DNA of 64,000 bases from Rhizobium deserti (lineage in GTDB: Bacteria; Pseudomonadota; Alphaproteobacteria; Rhizobiales; Rhizobiaceae): contig NZ_SMTL01000003.1 in the NCBI RefSeq assembly GCF_004358025.1, forward strand, positions 434,001 through 498,000, given 5' to 3'. Below the pieces are notes generated by a model. That model did not search any database, was not told the origin of the DNA, and worked only from the letters and a program-made list of their open reading frames with translations. This document shows positions 26,801 through 36,982 of this stretch, one piece after another. Every line of letters begins with the position of its first letter. Within the stretch, counting starts at the first letter, position 1. The translations under genes and the position numbers were made by a program.

Positions 26801-27751
26801 ATGGAGCTGCGCGCACTCGGCCGGACCGGCCTTTCCATCTCGCCTGTCGTTTTCGGCGGCAATGTTTTCGGCTGGACGGCCGACGAGAAGACCTCCTTCG
26901 ATCTTCTCGACCGCTTCTTCGATGCCGGTTTTAACACGATCGACACCGCCGACGCCTATAGCCGCTGGGTACCCGGCCATGAGGGGGGCGAATCCGAGAC
27001 GATCATCGGCAAATGGATGAAGAGCCGCGGTTTGGCCCGCGACAAGGCCGTGATCGTTACCAAGGTCGGGTCCGATATGGGACAGGGCAAGAAGGATCTG
27101 TCAGCCAAGTGGATCCTGGAAGAAGTGGACAATTCGCTGCGCCGCCTGCAGACCGATCATATCGATCTTTACCTCGCCCATTGGCCGGATCCGACGGTCG
27201 GCCATGAGGAAACGCTCGGCGCTTTCGCCAAGCTGAAGGAACAGGGCAAGATCCGGTCGATCGGCTGCTCCAATTATGATGCCAGGATGATGCAGGATTC
27301 CTTTGAGGTCTCGGCCAGGAACAGCCTGCCTCGCTATGATGTGCTGCAGCCGCCCTACAATCTTTACGACCGGAGCGAGTTCGAAGGCGACCTCTCGGAG
27401 CTCTGCATTCGCGAAGACATCGGCGTCATCAACTATTACGGCCTCGCTTCGGGCTTCCTGACCGGCAAATACCGCGACAAGGCCGATACGGAAGGCAAGG
27501 CTCGCGGTGCCAAGGCGCTGTCCTATCTGAACGACAAGGGCCTGCGCATCCTAGCGGCACTGGATGAGATTTCGGTGGAGACCAATGCCGAACCGGCGGC
27601 GATTGCCCTGGCATGGCTGCGTCAGCGGCCGGGCGTCAGCGCGCCGATTGCCAGCGCCACCAGCACGAGCCAGCTCGAAGCGATCATCGCCTCGGGCAAT
27701 CTCACCTTGTCGGCCGACCAGATGGAACTTCTCAACCAGGCAGGCGCCTGA
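26801..27751 (+). CDS. Aldo/keto reductase
   Basis: A 316-residue TIM-barrel NADPH oxidoreductase of the AKR superfamily. The catalytic tetrad is visible as DTADAY (Asp and Tyr), VIVTKVG (Lys) and LYLAHWPD (His). The C-terminal NADPH loop reads ASATSTSQLEAI. It belongs to the YajO/YdbC-like general AKR group; the substrate is unknown. A second AKR follows after 88 bases on the same strand. Confidence 0.93.
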   Translation: MELRALGRTGLSISPVVFGGNVFGWTADEKTSFDLLDRFFDAGFNTIDTADAYSRWVPGHEGGESETIIGKWMKSRGLARDKAVIVTKVGSDMGQGKKDLSAKWILEEVDNSLRRLQTDHIDLYLAHWPDPTVGHEETLGAFAKLKEQGKIRSIGCSNYDARMMQDSFEVSARNSLPRYDVLQPPYNLYDRSEFEGDLSELCIREDIGVINYYGLASGFLTGKYRDKADTEGKARGAKALSYLNDKGLRILAALDEISVETNAEPAAIALAWLRQRPGVSAPIASATSTSQLEAIIASGNLTLSADQMELLNQAGA

Positions 27752-27782
27752 TTGCTTCCCCCGCAGGCGCCTTAGCACCTGA

Positions 27783-28835
<1,053 letters not shown>

Positions 28836-28900
28836 AAACTGCACCGGAACTCATCCGCGGACGGAACGTTAGAAGAACAAACCACCGAGTGAGGCCCATG

Positions 28901-29125
28901 ATGAGCGACCAGCACAATCCCAAGATCGACCCGGATCCTTCCTCCAATACGGAAAAGGATCCGGATGACTGGGTTACCGGCGACGAGCCGATGACCGGCG
29001 CCCAGAAATCCTACCTGAAGACCTTGTCCGAGCAGGTGCATCAGCCGGACGCTTTCGCGGAAGACCTGTCGAAGGCCGAAGCATCGAAGCGCATCGACGC
29101 CCTGAAAAGCGGGCAAAAGCAGTAA
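28901..29125 (+). CDS. DUF3072 domain-containing protein
   Basis: A 74-residue acidic protein. The segment DPDDWVTGDEPMTGAQKSYL followed by KTLSEQ and LSKAEASKRIDAL is the DUF3072 core, seen in many soil actinobacteria and rhizobia. The second ATG of a tandem pair (28901) is chosen for its six-base spacing from GAGG. No membrane or secretion signal is seen and its function is unknown. Confidence 0.83.
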   Translation: MSDQHNPKIDPDPSSNTEKDPDDWVTGDEPMTGAQKSYLKTLSEQVHQPDAFAEDLSKAEASKRIDALKSGQKQ

Positions 29126-29140
29126 GCAGTCGTATCGTGG

Positions 29141-29169
29141 AAGGCGCCGCTCTTGCAGTGGCGCCTTTT
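29141..29169 (+). terminator. Terminator between DUF3072 gene and pheT
   Basis: AAGGCGCC (29141-29148) and GGCGCCTT (29160-29167) form an 8-bp GC-rich stem followed by TTTG. It lies between convergent genes and probably acts in both directions. Confidence 0.75.
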
Positions 29170-29170
29170 G

Positions 29171-31606
29171 TTATGCGCGTAGCACACCGCCGGTCGTCTT
29201 TTCGACATTGGCGACGATCTTTGCCGTCAGCGCCTCGAAATCCTCGTCCGTCAGCGTCTTGTCGACCGGCTGGATCAGCACTTCGATGGCCACCGACTTC
29301 CTGGCCTCGCCCAGCGAGGCGCCTTCGAACACGTCGAAGACATTGACGCCGGAGATCAGCTTGCGATCGGCACTGGTTGCAGCCTTGACGATGGCACCGG
29401 CCTCCACCTCGCTTGCAACAACGAAGGCGAAATCGCGCTTCACCACCTGAAAGGCCGAGAGTTCGAGCGGAGGCTTGGTGCGGGTCGCCTTCTTTTTCGG
29501 CTCCGGCATGGCATCGAGGAAGACTTCGAAACCGCACAGCGCGCCTGAAACGTCGAGGGCGCCAAGCGTCTTGGGGTGGAATTCGCCGAAACTGCCGAGC
29601 ACCACCTTGGGGCCCATCTTGATCGTGCCGGAACGGCCCGGATGATACCAGCCGGGAGCCCCCTTTTCGATCTGGACATTGGCCATGGGCAGACCGCAGG
29701 CCTCGATCACCGCCAGCGCATCGGCCTTGGCATCGAAGACGTCGACCGACTTGCCGCCGCCTTTGGCCGTGTTGGACCACAGGCGGCCGGAGCCGTTGAT
29801 GGATGCCGTGCCGCGGCGGATGCCGCCGGCAACGCGCCGCTGGCCTTCCGGCGTGTCGGCTTCATAGATCCCCGACACTTCGAAGATCGCCACATCGCCG
29901 AAACCCTTGTCGGCATTGCGCTGCGCCGCCGTCAGCAGACCGGGCAGCAGCGATGGCCGCATGTCCGACATGTCGGCGGCAATCGGGTTTGCGAGCTTGA
30001 GAGATGGCGAACCGCCGCCGAACAGCCGCGCCTGATCTTCCGAGATGAAGGACCAGGTCACCGCCTCCAGCATGCCGCGCGAGGCAAGCGCCCGCTTGGC
30101 GGTGCGGGTGCGCACCTGCAATGTCGTCAGGATTTTCGCGTTGACGCTCGAAAGCTTGTCGATCGGTTCCGGCTTGATCTGGTCGACGCCGTGGATGCGC
30201 ATGACCTCTTCCACCAGATCGGCCTTGCCATCGACGTCCGGGCGCCAGGAGGGAACGGTGACGGAAACCCGCTCTCCTTCCCCTTCCACAGCAAAGCCGA
30301 GGCGGGTGAGGATATGCCGGCTTTCCTCGGTCGACACCTCGAGGCCGGTCAGCCGCCTGACCTCGGCGAAGGGGAAATCGACGCGTTTCGGCGGATGAGG
30401 CTTGTAACCGACCACCTTTGCCTCCGCGGCCGTGCCGCCGCAAAGCTCCAGAACCAGTTCGGTGGTGCGATCAAGGCCGGGGACCATATAATCCGGGTCG
30501 ATGCCGCGCTCGAAGCGGTAGCGTGCATCGGTGATGATGCCGAGCGCGCGGCCGGATTTGGCAATGTTGATCGGGTCCCAGAGCGCAGATTCGATCAGGA
30601 CATCCACCGTATTCTCATCGCAGCCGGAATGTTCGCCGCCCATGATGCCGCCGATCGATTCCACGCCGTTGTCGTCGGCGATGACGACATTGCTCGGCCC
30701 CAGCTTGTATTGCCGCTGATCGAGCGCCAGCACCGTCTCGCCGTCCTTGGCACGCCGAACGGTGAGATTGCCCTTCACCTTGGCGGCGTCGAAGACATGC
30801 ATGGGGCGGCCGCGGTCGAAGGTCATGTAATTGGTGATGTCGACCAGGGCGTTGATCGGGCGAAGGCCGATCGCCTTCAGGCGCGCCTGCATCCAGGCGG
30901 GGCTCGACCCGTTCTTGACTCCCCGCACGAGGCGAAGGCCGAAACCGGGGCAGAGCCGCGGATCATCGAGATCGATGGTCAGGCCGATCGAAGTTTCGCC
31001 TTGTGTCTCGAAAGCGGGCTTCGGCTGCGGCTTCAACGTGCCGAGGCCGGATGCGGCGAGATCGCGGGCAATGCCGTGGATGGAGGTGCAGTCGGGACGA
31101 TTGGGCGTCAGGTTGATCTCGATGACCGGATCGTCCAGCCCCGCATAGGACGCGAAGGCCGTGCCCACCGGCGCATCCTCCGGAAGGTCGATAATGCCGT
31201 CGTGACTGTCGGACATGTCGAGTTCCTTTTCGGAACACATCATGCCGTGGCTTTCCACACCACGGATATTGCCGACCGACAGCGTCACGTCGATCCCCGG
31301 CACATAGGTTCCCGGCTGCGCCAAGGCTCCAATCAGGCCGGCGCGGGCATTCGGAGCGCCGCAGACGACCTGCAGCGGCTTGCCGCCGTTCACCTGCGGG
31401 CCGGCGTCGACCATCAGCACCTTGAGGCGGTCCGCCTGCGGATGCGGTTCGGCCGACAGCACCTTGGCGATCACGAAGGGCTTGTAGGCCGCCTTGTCGT
31501 CGACATCCTCGACTTCGAGGCCGATTGCCGTCAGGCGCTCACAGATTTCGGTCAGCGTCGCGTCGGTCTCGAGGTGGTCCTTGAGCCAGGAGAGGGTGAA
31601 TTTCAT
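29171..31606 (-). CDS. pheT: Phenylalanine-tRNA ligase beta subunit
   Basis: An 811-residue subunit of the (alpha-beta)2 enzyme that charges tRNA(Phe). Domains in order are an N-terminal tRNA-binding EMAP-like domain (residues about 39-150, [20 protein letters not shown]), B3/B4 editing domain, B5 domain, the catalytic-like core and a C-terminal anticodon-binding FDX-ACB domain ([12 protein letters not shown]). The start overlaps the GFA gene stop by four bases. It is unusual that pheS and pheT are separated here by three other genes. Confidence 0.97.
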   Translation of the reverse strand: MKFTLSWLKDHLETDATLTEICERLTAIGLEVEDVDDKAAYKPFVIAKVLSAEPHPQADRLKVLMVDAGPQVNGGKPLQVVCGAPNARAGLIGALAQPGTYVPGIDVTLSVGNIRGVESHGMMCSEKELDMSDSHDGIIDLPEDAPVGTAFASYAGLDDPVIEINLTPNRPDCTSIHGIARDLAASGLGTLKPQPKPAFETQGETSIGLTIDLDDPRLCPGFGLRLVRGVKNGSSPAWMQARLKAIGLRPINALVDITNYMTFDRGRPMHVFDAAKVKGNLTVRRAKDGETVLALDQRQYKLGPSNVVIADDNGVESIGGIMGGEHSGCDENTVDVLIESALWDPINIAKSGRALGIITDARYRFERGIDPDYMVPGLDRTTELVLELCGGTAAEAKVVGYKPHPPKRVDFPFAEVRRLTGLEVSTEESRHILTRLGFAVEGEGERVSVTVPSWRPDVDGKADLVEEVMRIHGVDQIKPEPIDKLSSVNAKILTTLQVRTRTAKRALASRGMLEAVTWSFISEDQARLFGGGSPSLKLANPIAADMSDMRPSLLPGLLTAAQRNADKGFGDVAIFEVSGIYEADTPEGQRRVAGGIRRGTASINGSGRLWSNTAKGGGKSVDVFDAKADALAVIEACGLPMANVQIEKGAPGWYHPGRSGTIKMGPKVVLGSFGEFHPKTLGALDVSGALCGFEVFLDAMPEPKKKATRTKPPLELSAFQVVKRDFAFVVASEVEAGAIVKAATSADRKLISGVNVFDVFEGASLGEARKSVAIEVLIQPVDKTLTDEDFEALTAKIVANVEKTTGGVLRA

Positions 31607-32022
31607 GATCTGTCTCCTTGAGGTCTCGCGACGGTATTGGCCTCCATCCGGGGCAGTCCGTCGTCGAGATGGAAAAACGGCAATTCCTCGCCGACATAGC
31701 CATGCATGCGAGGCGGATAGTTCTCCGGCGCATCCATGGCGCCGAGCATGAAAAAAATCTGGTCGCTCAGCCGCTCGTCCAAATAGGCGATCGGCGCGCC
31801 ACAGGTGCCGCAGAAGCTGCGCTTCACCGGGGCCTTGCCATAGACCGAGCCTGTGTCACCGTCAAAGCGAACATCGGCCGCCTGGAAACCAACAAAGGCT
31901 GCAACCGGCGCACCGCTCGCTCGCCGGCAATCGCCGCAATGGCAATAGCTGGCATAGAAAGGTTCGGCGCTCGCTTCGAATCGGATCGCACCGCAACGGC
32001 AACCGCCGGTGTGTTGGGTCAT
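31603..32022 (-). CDS. GFA family (glutathione-dependent formaldehyde-activating-like) protein
   Basis: A 139-residue zinc protein of the GFA/CENP-V fold. The motif [12 protein letters not shown] and the [21 protein letters not shown] plus [13 protein letters not shown] segments provide the structural and catalytic zinc cysteines. Most members have no proven formaldehyde-glutathione activity, so only the fold is claimed. The start at 32022 is the ATG just before [11 protein letters not shown]. It is translationally coupled to pheT (ATGA) and follows the DUF2442 gene after four bases. Confidence 0.92.
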   Translation of the reverse strand: MTQHTGGCRCGAIRFEASAEPFYASYCHCGDCRRASGAPVAAFVGFQAADVRFDGDTGSVYGKAPVKRSFCGTCGAPIAYLDERLSDQIFFMLGAMDAPENYPPRMHGYVGEELPFFHLDDGLPRMEANTVARPQGDRS

Positions 32023-32026
32023 GACC

Positions 32027-32305
32027 TCACGCCGCCTTCTCCGGAGCCTTGGCGCCTGGAGCCTTCCAACCGGCAAGCATGCCTCTTACGGACAGGTCTT
32101 CATCGACATCCGGCCAGTGAACGCCGGCCAGCATGAGCTTGACATTGTTTCGTTGCGATGGGGTTGCATTGAGTAGACGTGGATACCACCAGAGCGGCGT
32201 CGACACGTGGCGGCCGTCTGCAAGACGAACGTGCAGATCATGCAGATCGCACCACGCTTCCGTAGGGCGCTCGCCCTCAGGGTAGGTATCATGCGAAATA
32301 GTCAT
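32027..32305 (-). CDS. DUF2442 domain-containing protein
   Basis: A 92-residue protein with the DUF2442 signature DLHVRLADGRHVSTPLWWYPRLL. Members often sit directly beside a DUF4160 gene, as here, where the two overlap by 17 bases. That pairing has been proposed, on gene-neighbourhood grounds only, to be toxin-antitoxin-like. The C-terminal tail is lysine/alanine rich and low in complexity. Confidence 0.88.
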   Translation of the reverse strand: MTISHDTYPEGERPTEAWCDLHDLHVRLADGRHVSTPLWWYPRLLNATPSQRNNVKLMLAGVHWPDVDEDLSVRGMLAGWKAPGAKAPEKAA

Positions 32306-32522
32306 GCCATGCCTCCATCATCTGCTGCCGATGTTCTGCAACGACCTCCACTATGCGTTTGAGGTCCCTTTGGCTAAAGCCCCCGGCCTCAGCCACGCGA
32401 AGGTCTGTCAACCATACTTTGGCTTCGTTTCCGTCGCCGTCAACATGGATATGCGGCGGCTCGTATCTGTCGCCGGAATAGAAGTGAAAACGGTATCCAT
32501 ATTTTATGAGGACCGTCGGCAT
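32289..32522 (-). CDS. DUF4160 domain-containing protein
   Basis: A 77-residue protein starting MPTVLIKYGYRFHFYSGDRY. The DUF4160 core EPPHIHVDGDGNEAKVWL follows, with a helical tail LKRIVEVVAEHRQQMMEAW. It starts only four bases after the pheS stop and overlaps the DUF2442 gene, so its expression must track phenylalanyl-tRNA synthetase. Function is unknown; a toxin-like role is a guess from the pairing. Confidence 0.9.
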   Translation of the reverse strand: MPTVLIKYGYRFHFYSGDRYEPPHIHVDGDGNEAKVWLTDLRVAEAGGFSQRDLKRIVEVVAEHRQQMMEAWHDYFA

Positions 32523-32526
32523 CTCA

Positions 32527-33609
32527 CTACTGGCTCAAGCCGCCGAACAGCGTCGGCATGTCGAGCGGGCGGAAACCGTAATGGTTCATCCAGCGGACGT
32601 CGGCGTTGAAGAAGTCGCGCAGGTCCGGCATGCCGTATTTCAACATGGCGATGCGGTCGAGCCCCATGCCCCAGGCAAAGCCCTGGTACTCGTCCGGATC
32701 GAGCCCGCCGGAGCGCAGCACGTTCGGATGGACCATGCCGCAGCCGAGGATCTCCATCCAGTCCGTGCCTTCGCCGAACTTGACGATCGGGCCGGAGCGG
32801 TCGCACTGGATGTCCACCTCGAAGCTCGGCTCGGTAAAGGGAAAGAAGGACGGCCGGAAGCGCATGGTGACGCTGTCCACCTCGAAGAAGGTCTTGCAGA
32901 ATTCTTCCAGGATCCAGCGCATGTTGCCGACATGCGATTTCTTGTCGACAACCAGGCCCTCGACCTGGTGGAACATCGGCGAATGGGTCGCGTCACTGTC
33001 CTGCCGGTAGGTCTTGCCCGGAATGATGATGCGGATCGGCGGCTCCTGCGCCTCCATCGTGCGCACTTGCACCGGCGAGGTATGAGTGCGCAGCACCTTG
33101 CGCTCGCCCTTGTCGTCGGCGCCGAAGAAGAAGGTGTCGTGCATTTCACGGGCCGGATGGCCTTCCGGGAAGTTCAGGGCCGTGAAGTTATAGTAGTCCG
33201 TCTCGATATCCGGGCCTTCCGCAATCGAAAAACCCATATCGCCGAAGATCGCGGTGATCTCGTCGATGATCTGGCTGATCGGATGGATACGGCCGCGCTC
33301 GGCCGGCGAGGACCGCACCGGCAGCGAAACGTCCACGGTTTCCGCCTGCAGCCGCGCCTCGATGGCTGCGTCCTTGAGCACCGACTTGCGCATATTGATC
33401 GCTTCGGTGATCTCGCTCTTCAGCGCATTGATCGCCGCGCCGCGGGTCTGCCGCTCCTCCGCGGACATGGAGCCCAGCGTCTTCAGGAGCTCGGAAACGG
33501 AGCCCTTCTTGCCGAGCGCTGCGACGCGCACGGCTTCGATCGCTGCCTCGTCGCCGGCTGCGGCAATGTCGCCCAGAAGGTTGGTTTTCAGGTTTTCCAG
33601 ATCGGACAT
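32527..33609 (-). CDS. pheS: Phenylalanine-tRNA ligase alpha subunit
   Basis: A 360-residue class II aminoacyl-tRNA synthetase subunit. An N-terminal coiled coil precedes the catalytic domain, with motif 2 around [13 protein letters not shown], the motif [18 protein letters not shown] and motif 3 [18 protein letters not shown]. The start at 33609 gives the usual N-terminus MSDLENLK. It is downstream of rplT after a strong terminator, so it may have its own promoter. Confidence 0.97.
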   Translation of the reverse strand: MSDLENLKTNLLGDIAAAGDEAAIEAVRVAALGKKGSVSELLKTLGSMSAEERQTRGAAINALKSEITEAINMRKSVLKDAAIEARLQAETVDVSLPVRSSPAERGRIHPISQIIDEITAIFGDMGFSIAEGPDIETDYYNFTALNFPEGHPAREMHDTFFFGADDKGERKVLRTHTSPVQVRTMEAQEPPIRIIIPGKTYRQDSDATHSPMFHQVEGLVVDKKSHVGNMRWILEEFCKTFFEVDSVTMRFRPSFFPFTEPSFEVDIQCDRSGPIVKFGEGTDWMEILGCGMVHPNVLRSGGLDPDEYQGFAWGMGLDRIAMLKYGMPDLRDFFNADVRWMNHYGFRPLDMPTLFGGLSQ

Positions 33610-33660
33610 GATGTCTTCCGTTGATGCTCGGCTCGTTCTAGCGTCACGCCGTGACGGGCA

Positions 33661-33700
33661 AAAGAAAACCCGCGCCAGTTTGAACCAGCGCGGGTTTCCC
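33661..33700 (-). terminator. Terminator/attenuator between rplT and pheS
   Basis: AAACCCGCGC (33666-33675) and GCGCGGGTTT (33688-33697) form a perfect 10-bp stem. On the minus strand it is followed by TTCTTTTG. It ends the infC-rpmI-rplT message and lies about 55 bases upstream of pheS, so it could also act in attenuation of pheS. Confidence 0.8.
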
Positions 33701-33740
33701 AAAAATCAATCAGCTCGGCGAGCCTGGGGAAGCGCTGGTC

Positions 33741-34145
33741 TTAGCGAACCGCGCTTTCAAACTCGTTGGTGGTGCCGGCGTCCTTGAGATATTCAAGCGC
33801 CTTCTTGGCAGCAGCAACCAGGGCGCCGAATGCTTCCGGCTCATGGATTGCCATGTCGGACAGAACCTTGCGGTCGACTTCGATGCCAGCCTTGTTGAGG
33901 CCGTCGATGAAGCGGCCATAGGTCAGGCCGGAATCGCGCACGGCGGCGTTGATACGCTGGATCCAGAGTGCGCGGAAATTGCGCTTCTTGACGCGGCGGT
34001 CGCGGGTTGCGAACTGCCTGGAGCGATCAACCGCTGCCTTTGCGGCGCGGATGGTGTTCTTGCGGCGGCCGTAGAAGCCCTTGGCTGCCTTCAAAGTCTT
34101 GGTGTGCTTGGCGCGGGAAGTTACGCCACGTTTTACGCGTGCCAT
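33741..34145 (-). CDS. rplT: 50S ribosomal protein L20
   Basis: A 134-residue ribosomal protein starting [20 protein letters not shown]. The basic N-terminal helix and globular C-terminus ([19 protein letters not shown]) match L20, a primary 23S rRNA-binding protein needed for 50S assembly. In other bacteria L20 represses its own operon; a leader structure was not identified here. It follows rpmI after 40 bases. Confidence 0.98.
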   Translation of the reverse strand: MARVKRGVTSRAKHTKTLKAAKGFYGRRKNTIRAAKAAVDRSRQFATRDRRVKKRNFRALWIQRINAAVRDSGLTYGRFIDGLNKAGIEVDRKVLSDMAIHEPEAFGALVAAAKKALEYLKDAGTTNEFESAVR

Positions 34146-34185
34146 GTCATGATCTCCTTAACTGATCCAAAAGTGACGAGGGGTC

Positions 34186-34389
34186 TCAGAGACCGTTCGG
34201 CAGGTAGTTCTTGATAACCTTCTTGCCATCGGGTTCGGCAAGGATCATCGTTCCGCGTGCATCGCGGATGAACTTGTTGGACCGCTTGATCATGCCGTGG
34301 CGCTTGCCGGCGGCAGCTGCAACGACTTTGCCGGTCGCGGTGATCTTGAACCGCTTCTTGGCCGCGGATTTCGTCTTCATCTTGGGCAT
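34186..34389 (-). CDS. rpmI: 50S ribosomal protein L35
   Basis: A 67-residue ribosomal protein starting [20 protein letters not shown]. The basic composition and [19 protein letters not shown] segment match L35. The ATG at 34389 gives the standard N-terminus; an upstream in-frame start is not supported. It sits between infC and rplT in the conserved order. Confidence 0.98.
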   Translation of the reverse strand: MPKMKTKSAAKKRFKITATGKVVAAAAGKRHGMIKRSNKFIRDARGTMILAEPDGKKVIKNYLPNGL

Positions 34390-34587
34390 TTTGCTACTCC
34401 AATCTTTTAAGAGAAGCCGACAGACGAGGCTGGCTTCAAGCATTTAGAACGGCCACGGCATGCCCTGCCGGACCGTTCGGACGCGCGCTTATAACCGCAG
34501 CCGGTTAAAAGCGCAATGGGCAAGAAAATGATTATGAAAGCCAGTGAATGGCGGCAGGATCGCCTGATGTATCAAGCGGTGCGGCGC

Positions 34588-35124
34588 TTATTTCGGCGCC
34601 AGCACCATCATCATCTGACGGCCTTCCAGCTTCGGCTCGGCTTCCACCTTGGCGATTTCCGTTGTGTCGTCCTTGACCTGAAGCAGCAGCTTCATGCCGA
34701 GTTCCTGGTGGGCCATTTCACGGCCACGGAACTTCAGGGTCACCTTGACCTTGTCGCCTTCTTCGAAGAAGCGGTTCATCGCCTTCATCTTCACCTCATA
34801 GTCATGGGTGTCGATGTTCGGACGCATCTTGATTTCTTTGATTTCGACGATCTTCTGCTTCTTGCGAGCTTCGGCCGCCTTTTTCTGGTTCGCGTATTTC
34901 AGCTTGCCCAGATCGAGGATCTTGCATACCGGCGGATCGTTGTTCGGCGAAATTTCAACGAGATCGAGCCCGGCCTCTTCAGCCATCTTGAGAGCGTCTT
35001 CGGTCGCGACGGCACCGAGGTTTGCACCTTCGGCGTCGATCAGCTGGACCTTGGGAACGCGAATTTCCCGGTTGGAGCGTGGCCCGTCCTTAACTGGGGC
35101 ATCGGTTTTGAATGGTCTGCGGAT
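34588..35124 (-). CDS. infC: Translation initiation factor IF-3 with non-canonical ATC start
   Basis: A 178-residue factor that binds the 30S subunit and rejects non-standard initiation codons. In-frame translation from the ATC at 35122-35124 gives [32 protein letters not shown] and then the IF-3 core. The C-terminal domain includes [24 protein letters not shown] (35134-35138) lies nine bases upstream of the ATC. No ATG, GTG or TTG occurs in frame between it and residue 47, and starting at that internal ATG (34986) would delete most of the N-terminal domain. A rare start codon allows IF-3 to repress itself, as with AUU in E. coli. Confidence 0.93.
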   Translation of the reverse strand: MRRPFKTDAPVKDGPRSNREIRVPKVQLIDAEGANLGAVATEDALKMAEEAGLDLVEISPNNDPPVCKILDLGKLKYANQKKAAEARKKQKIVEIKEIKMRPNIDTHDYEVKMKAMNRFFEEGDKVKVTLKFRGREMAHQELGMKLLLQVKDDTTEIAKVEAEPKLEGRQMMMVLAPK

Positions 35125-35301
35125 GGTCGTATTCTCCTAGATTGTTTCCCAGCAGCAACGACTTTCAGAGCGTCTGGCTTGCGGCAGACGGCAATGTCGT
35201 CATCACTTCGACGAAGTCAATAGCACAGCTCGGCAGAAAAATCACCTCCCGTCATTGCCCCGAAATATGATTTATAGCCGCCTTTCTTCAAGGAGAACGC
35301 C

Positions 35302-36105
35302 ATGACCACCAGCCCCCTTAATCAACCTGCCATGCTGACCGTCGGCAAAGGTGACCAGTCGCGTGACATCGCAATTCTGGCGAGATCCGCAGGCAGGCGT
35401 GGTCAGGGCACGACCCTGTTATGGCTCGGCGGCTACCGCTCCGACATGACGGGCACCAAGGCGGCCGAACTAGATGCGCTGGCGGGCGAACTCGGCATTG
35501 CGGCGATCCGTTTCGATTATTCCGGTCACGGTATTTCCGGCGGCGCCTTCCGAGACGGAACGATTTCGCGCTGGCTGGAAGAGGCGCTGGCGGTTGTCGA
35601 TCACGTCAAGCCGAAGCGGGTGCTGCTGGTGGGCTCGTCCATGGGCTGCTGGATTGCGCTTCGGCTCGTCCAGGAACTGAAAAAGCGCAAGAAGGCGCCA
35701 CAACTGGACGGCCTCGTGCTGATCGCGCCCGCGCCGGATTTTACCGCCGAACTGATCGAGCCAAGCCTAACCAACGTGCAGCGCCAGTCGCTCAGCGAGC
35801 GCGGTTATTTCGAGGAGCATTCCGCTTATAGCCCGGAGCCGAACATCTATACCCGCGACCTGATCGAGGACGGTCGAAAAAATCTGGTGATGACGGGCAT
35901 TATAGAGACAGGCTGCCCGGTTCACATCCTGCAGGGCATGAAGGACCCGGACGTCCCTTACAGCCATGCACTGAAGCTTCTCGAATTCCTGCCCGCCGAC
36001 GACGTGGTTCTGACCTTGATCCGGGATGGAGATCATCGCCTTTCGCGTCCGCAGGACATTGAAAAGATGCGCGCTACGGTCAGATCATTATTAATTAATG
36101 ATTAA
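35302..36105 (+). CDS. Alpha/beta hydrolase
   Basis: A 267-residue alpha/beta-hydrolase fold protein. The nucleophile elbow is LLVGSSMGCWIALR (GxSxG with Ser about 112), the acid is probably in LQGMKDPDVPYSHA, and the histidine in RDGDHRLSRPQDIE. It resembles serine hydrolases annotated as palmitoyl- or bile-acid-like hydrolases, but no substrate is assigned. It is divergent from infC. The C-terminal end is unusually A/T-rich (TTATTAATTAATG). Confidence 0.88.
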   Translation: MTTSPLNQPAMLTVGKGDQSRDIAILARSAGRRGQGTTLLWLGGYRSDMTGTKAAELDALAGELGIAAIRFDYSGHGISGGAFRDGTISRWLEEALAVVDHVKPKRVLLVGSSMGCWIALRLVQELKKRKKAPQLDGLVLIAPAPDFTAELIEPSLTNVQRQSLSERGYFEEHSAYSPEPNIYTRDLIEDGRKNLVMTGIIETGCPVHILQGMKDPDVPYSHALKLLEFLPADDVVLTLIRDGDHRLSRPQDIEKMRATVRSLLIND

Positions 36106-36237
36106 AAATTGGGCTGGGACCCAAATGCCGCAGTCTTAACCATAAACGTAGACGATGACAGGTTAACGAAACCTGAACGTTGACTTAACGGCCCCTGCGA
36201 CCTTAACGTTTCATTAGGACTTTAAGGGACGGGTCGA

Positions 36238-36852
36238 ATGAGAATAGCCTTGCAGGCACGGCGCTTAGCCGTGATCCTATTGAGTGTTCTTGTACCCGTG
36301 AGTGCCGCCATGCCGGCACCACGGCCGATAGCATCGATGGAAACTGGCGCTTTGACGTCGCAACCCATCGGCCACTACGAATTCTGCGAAAGAAATGCTG
36401 CGGAATGTGATATCAAGAGCCGCTCTGCCCCGGCGCCGAAACTGAGCGCCCGCGGCTGGGAAATGGCACGCGACATCAACAAGGCAGTCAACGCGCGCTA
36501 TATCGCCCGCACGGACAAGGAAAGCTACGGCAGGGAAGAAGTCTGGGCCTATCCCACGACTTTCGCTGACTGCGAGGACTTTGCCTTAGAAAAGCGCAAG
36601 GAGCTAGCGGCAGCCGGTTTCGCCCTTTCGGATCTTCTTATGACGGTCGTGCGCAAGCCGGATGGCGAGGGCCATGCGGTCTTGACGCTGCGCACCTCGG
36701 ATGGCGACTTCATACTAGACAATCTCGATAACGATATCATGCCCTGGTATGCGACGTCCTACACGTTCCTGAAGCGTCAGGCTTCGTTCAACACGGGACG
36801 CTGGGTGACAATCGAGAATGGCCGCGACGTTCTCGTCGGCGCATTGCGCTGA
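36238..36852 (+). CDS. Bacterial transglutaminase-like cysteine peptidase (BTLCP family)
   Basis: A 204-residue periplasmic protein with an N-terminal signal (ALQARRLAVILLSVLVPVSA). The papain/transglutaminase-like triad is visible: cysteine in TFADCEDFALEKRKEL, histidine in GEGHAVLTLRTSDG and aspartate in FILDNLDNDI. This family includes LapG-type proteases that cleave large adhesins under c-di-GMP control, but rhizobial paralogues such as this are not proven to do that. It is followed by a terminator, so it is monocistronic. Confidence 0.9.
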   Translation: MRIALQARRLAVILLSVLVPVSAAMPAPRPIASMETGALTSQPIGHYEFCERNAAECDIKSRSAPAPKLSARGWEMARDINKAVNARYIARTDKESYGREEVWAYPTTFADCEDFALEKRKELAAAGFALSDLLMTVVRKPDGEGHAVLTLRTSDGDFILDNLDNDIMPWYATSYTFLKRQASFNTGRWVTIENGRDVLVGALR

Positions 36853-36877
36853 TTACGCCCAGCCGTTTGAAGCTTCA

Positions 36878-36914
36878 CAACCCGCCCTGCTTGCAGCGGC
36901 GGGTTGTTCTTTTT
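36878..36914 (+). terminator. Terminator after the BTLCP gene
   Basis: AACCCGCC (36879-36886) and GGCGGGTT (36898-36905) pair around an 11-base loop, followed by GTTCTTTTTATTG. It is a typical factor-independent terminator. Confidence 0.8.
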
Positions 36915-36982
36915 ATTGTCGGTGAATCGGAAGCTGTTGCCTTCGAGCCGGAGCGCGGGAGGCTCCGGAACTGAACGGGTGG

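Noticed and set aside
29576..31621. 681-codon plus-strand open frame
   Set aside because: It is the antisense shadow of pheT; composition is low-complexity and no ribosome-binding site is seen.
36159..36175. CAGGTTAACGAAACCTG as an operator upstream of the BTLCP gene
   Set aside because: The dyad is short and A/T-rich in a promoter-like region, with no regulator nearby, so chance is a sufficient explanation.
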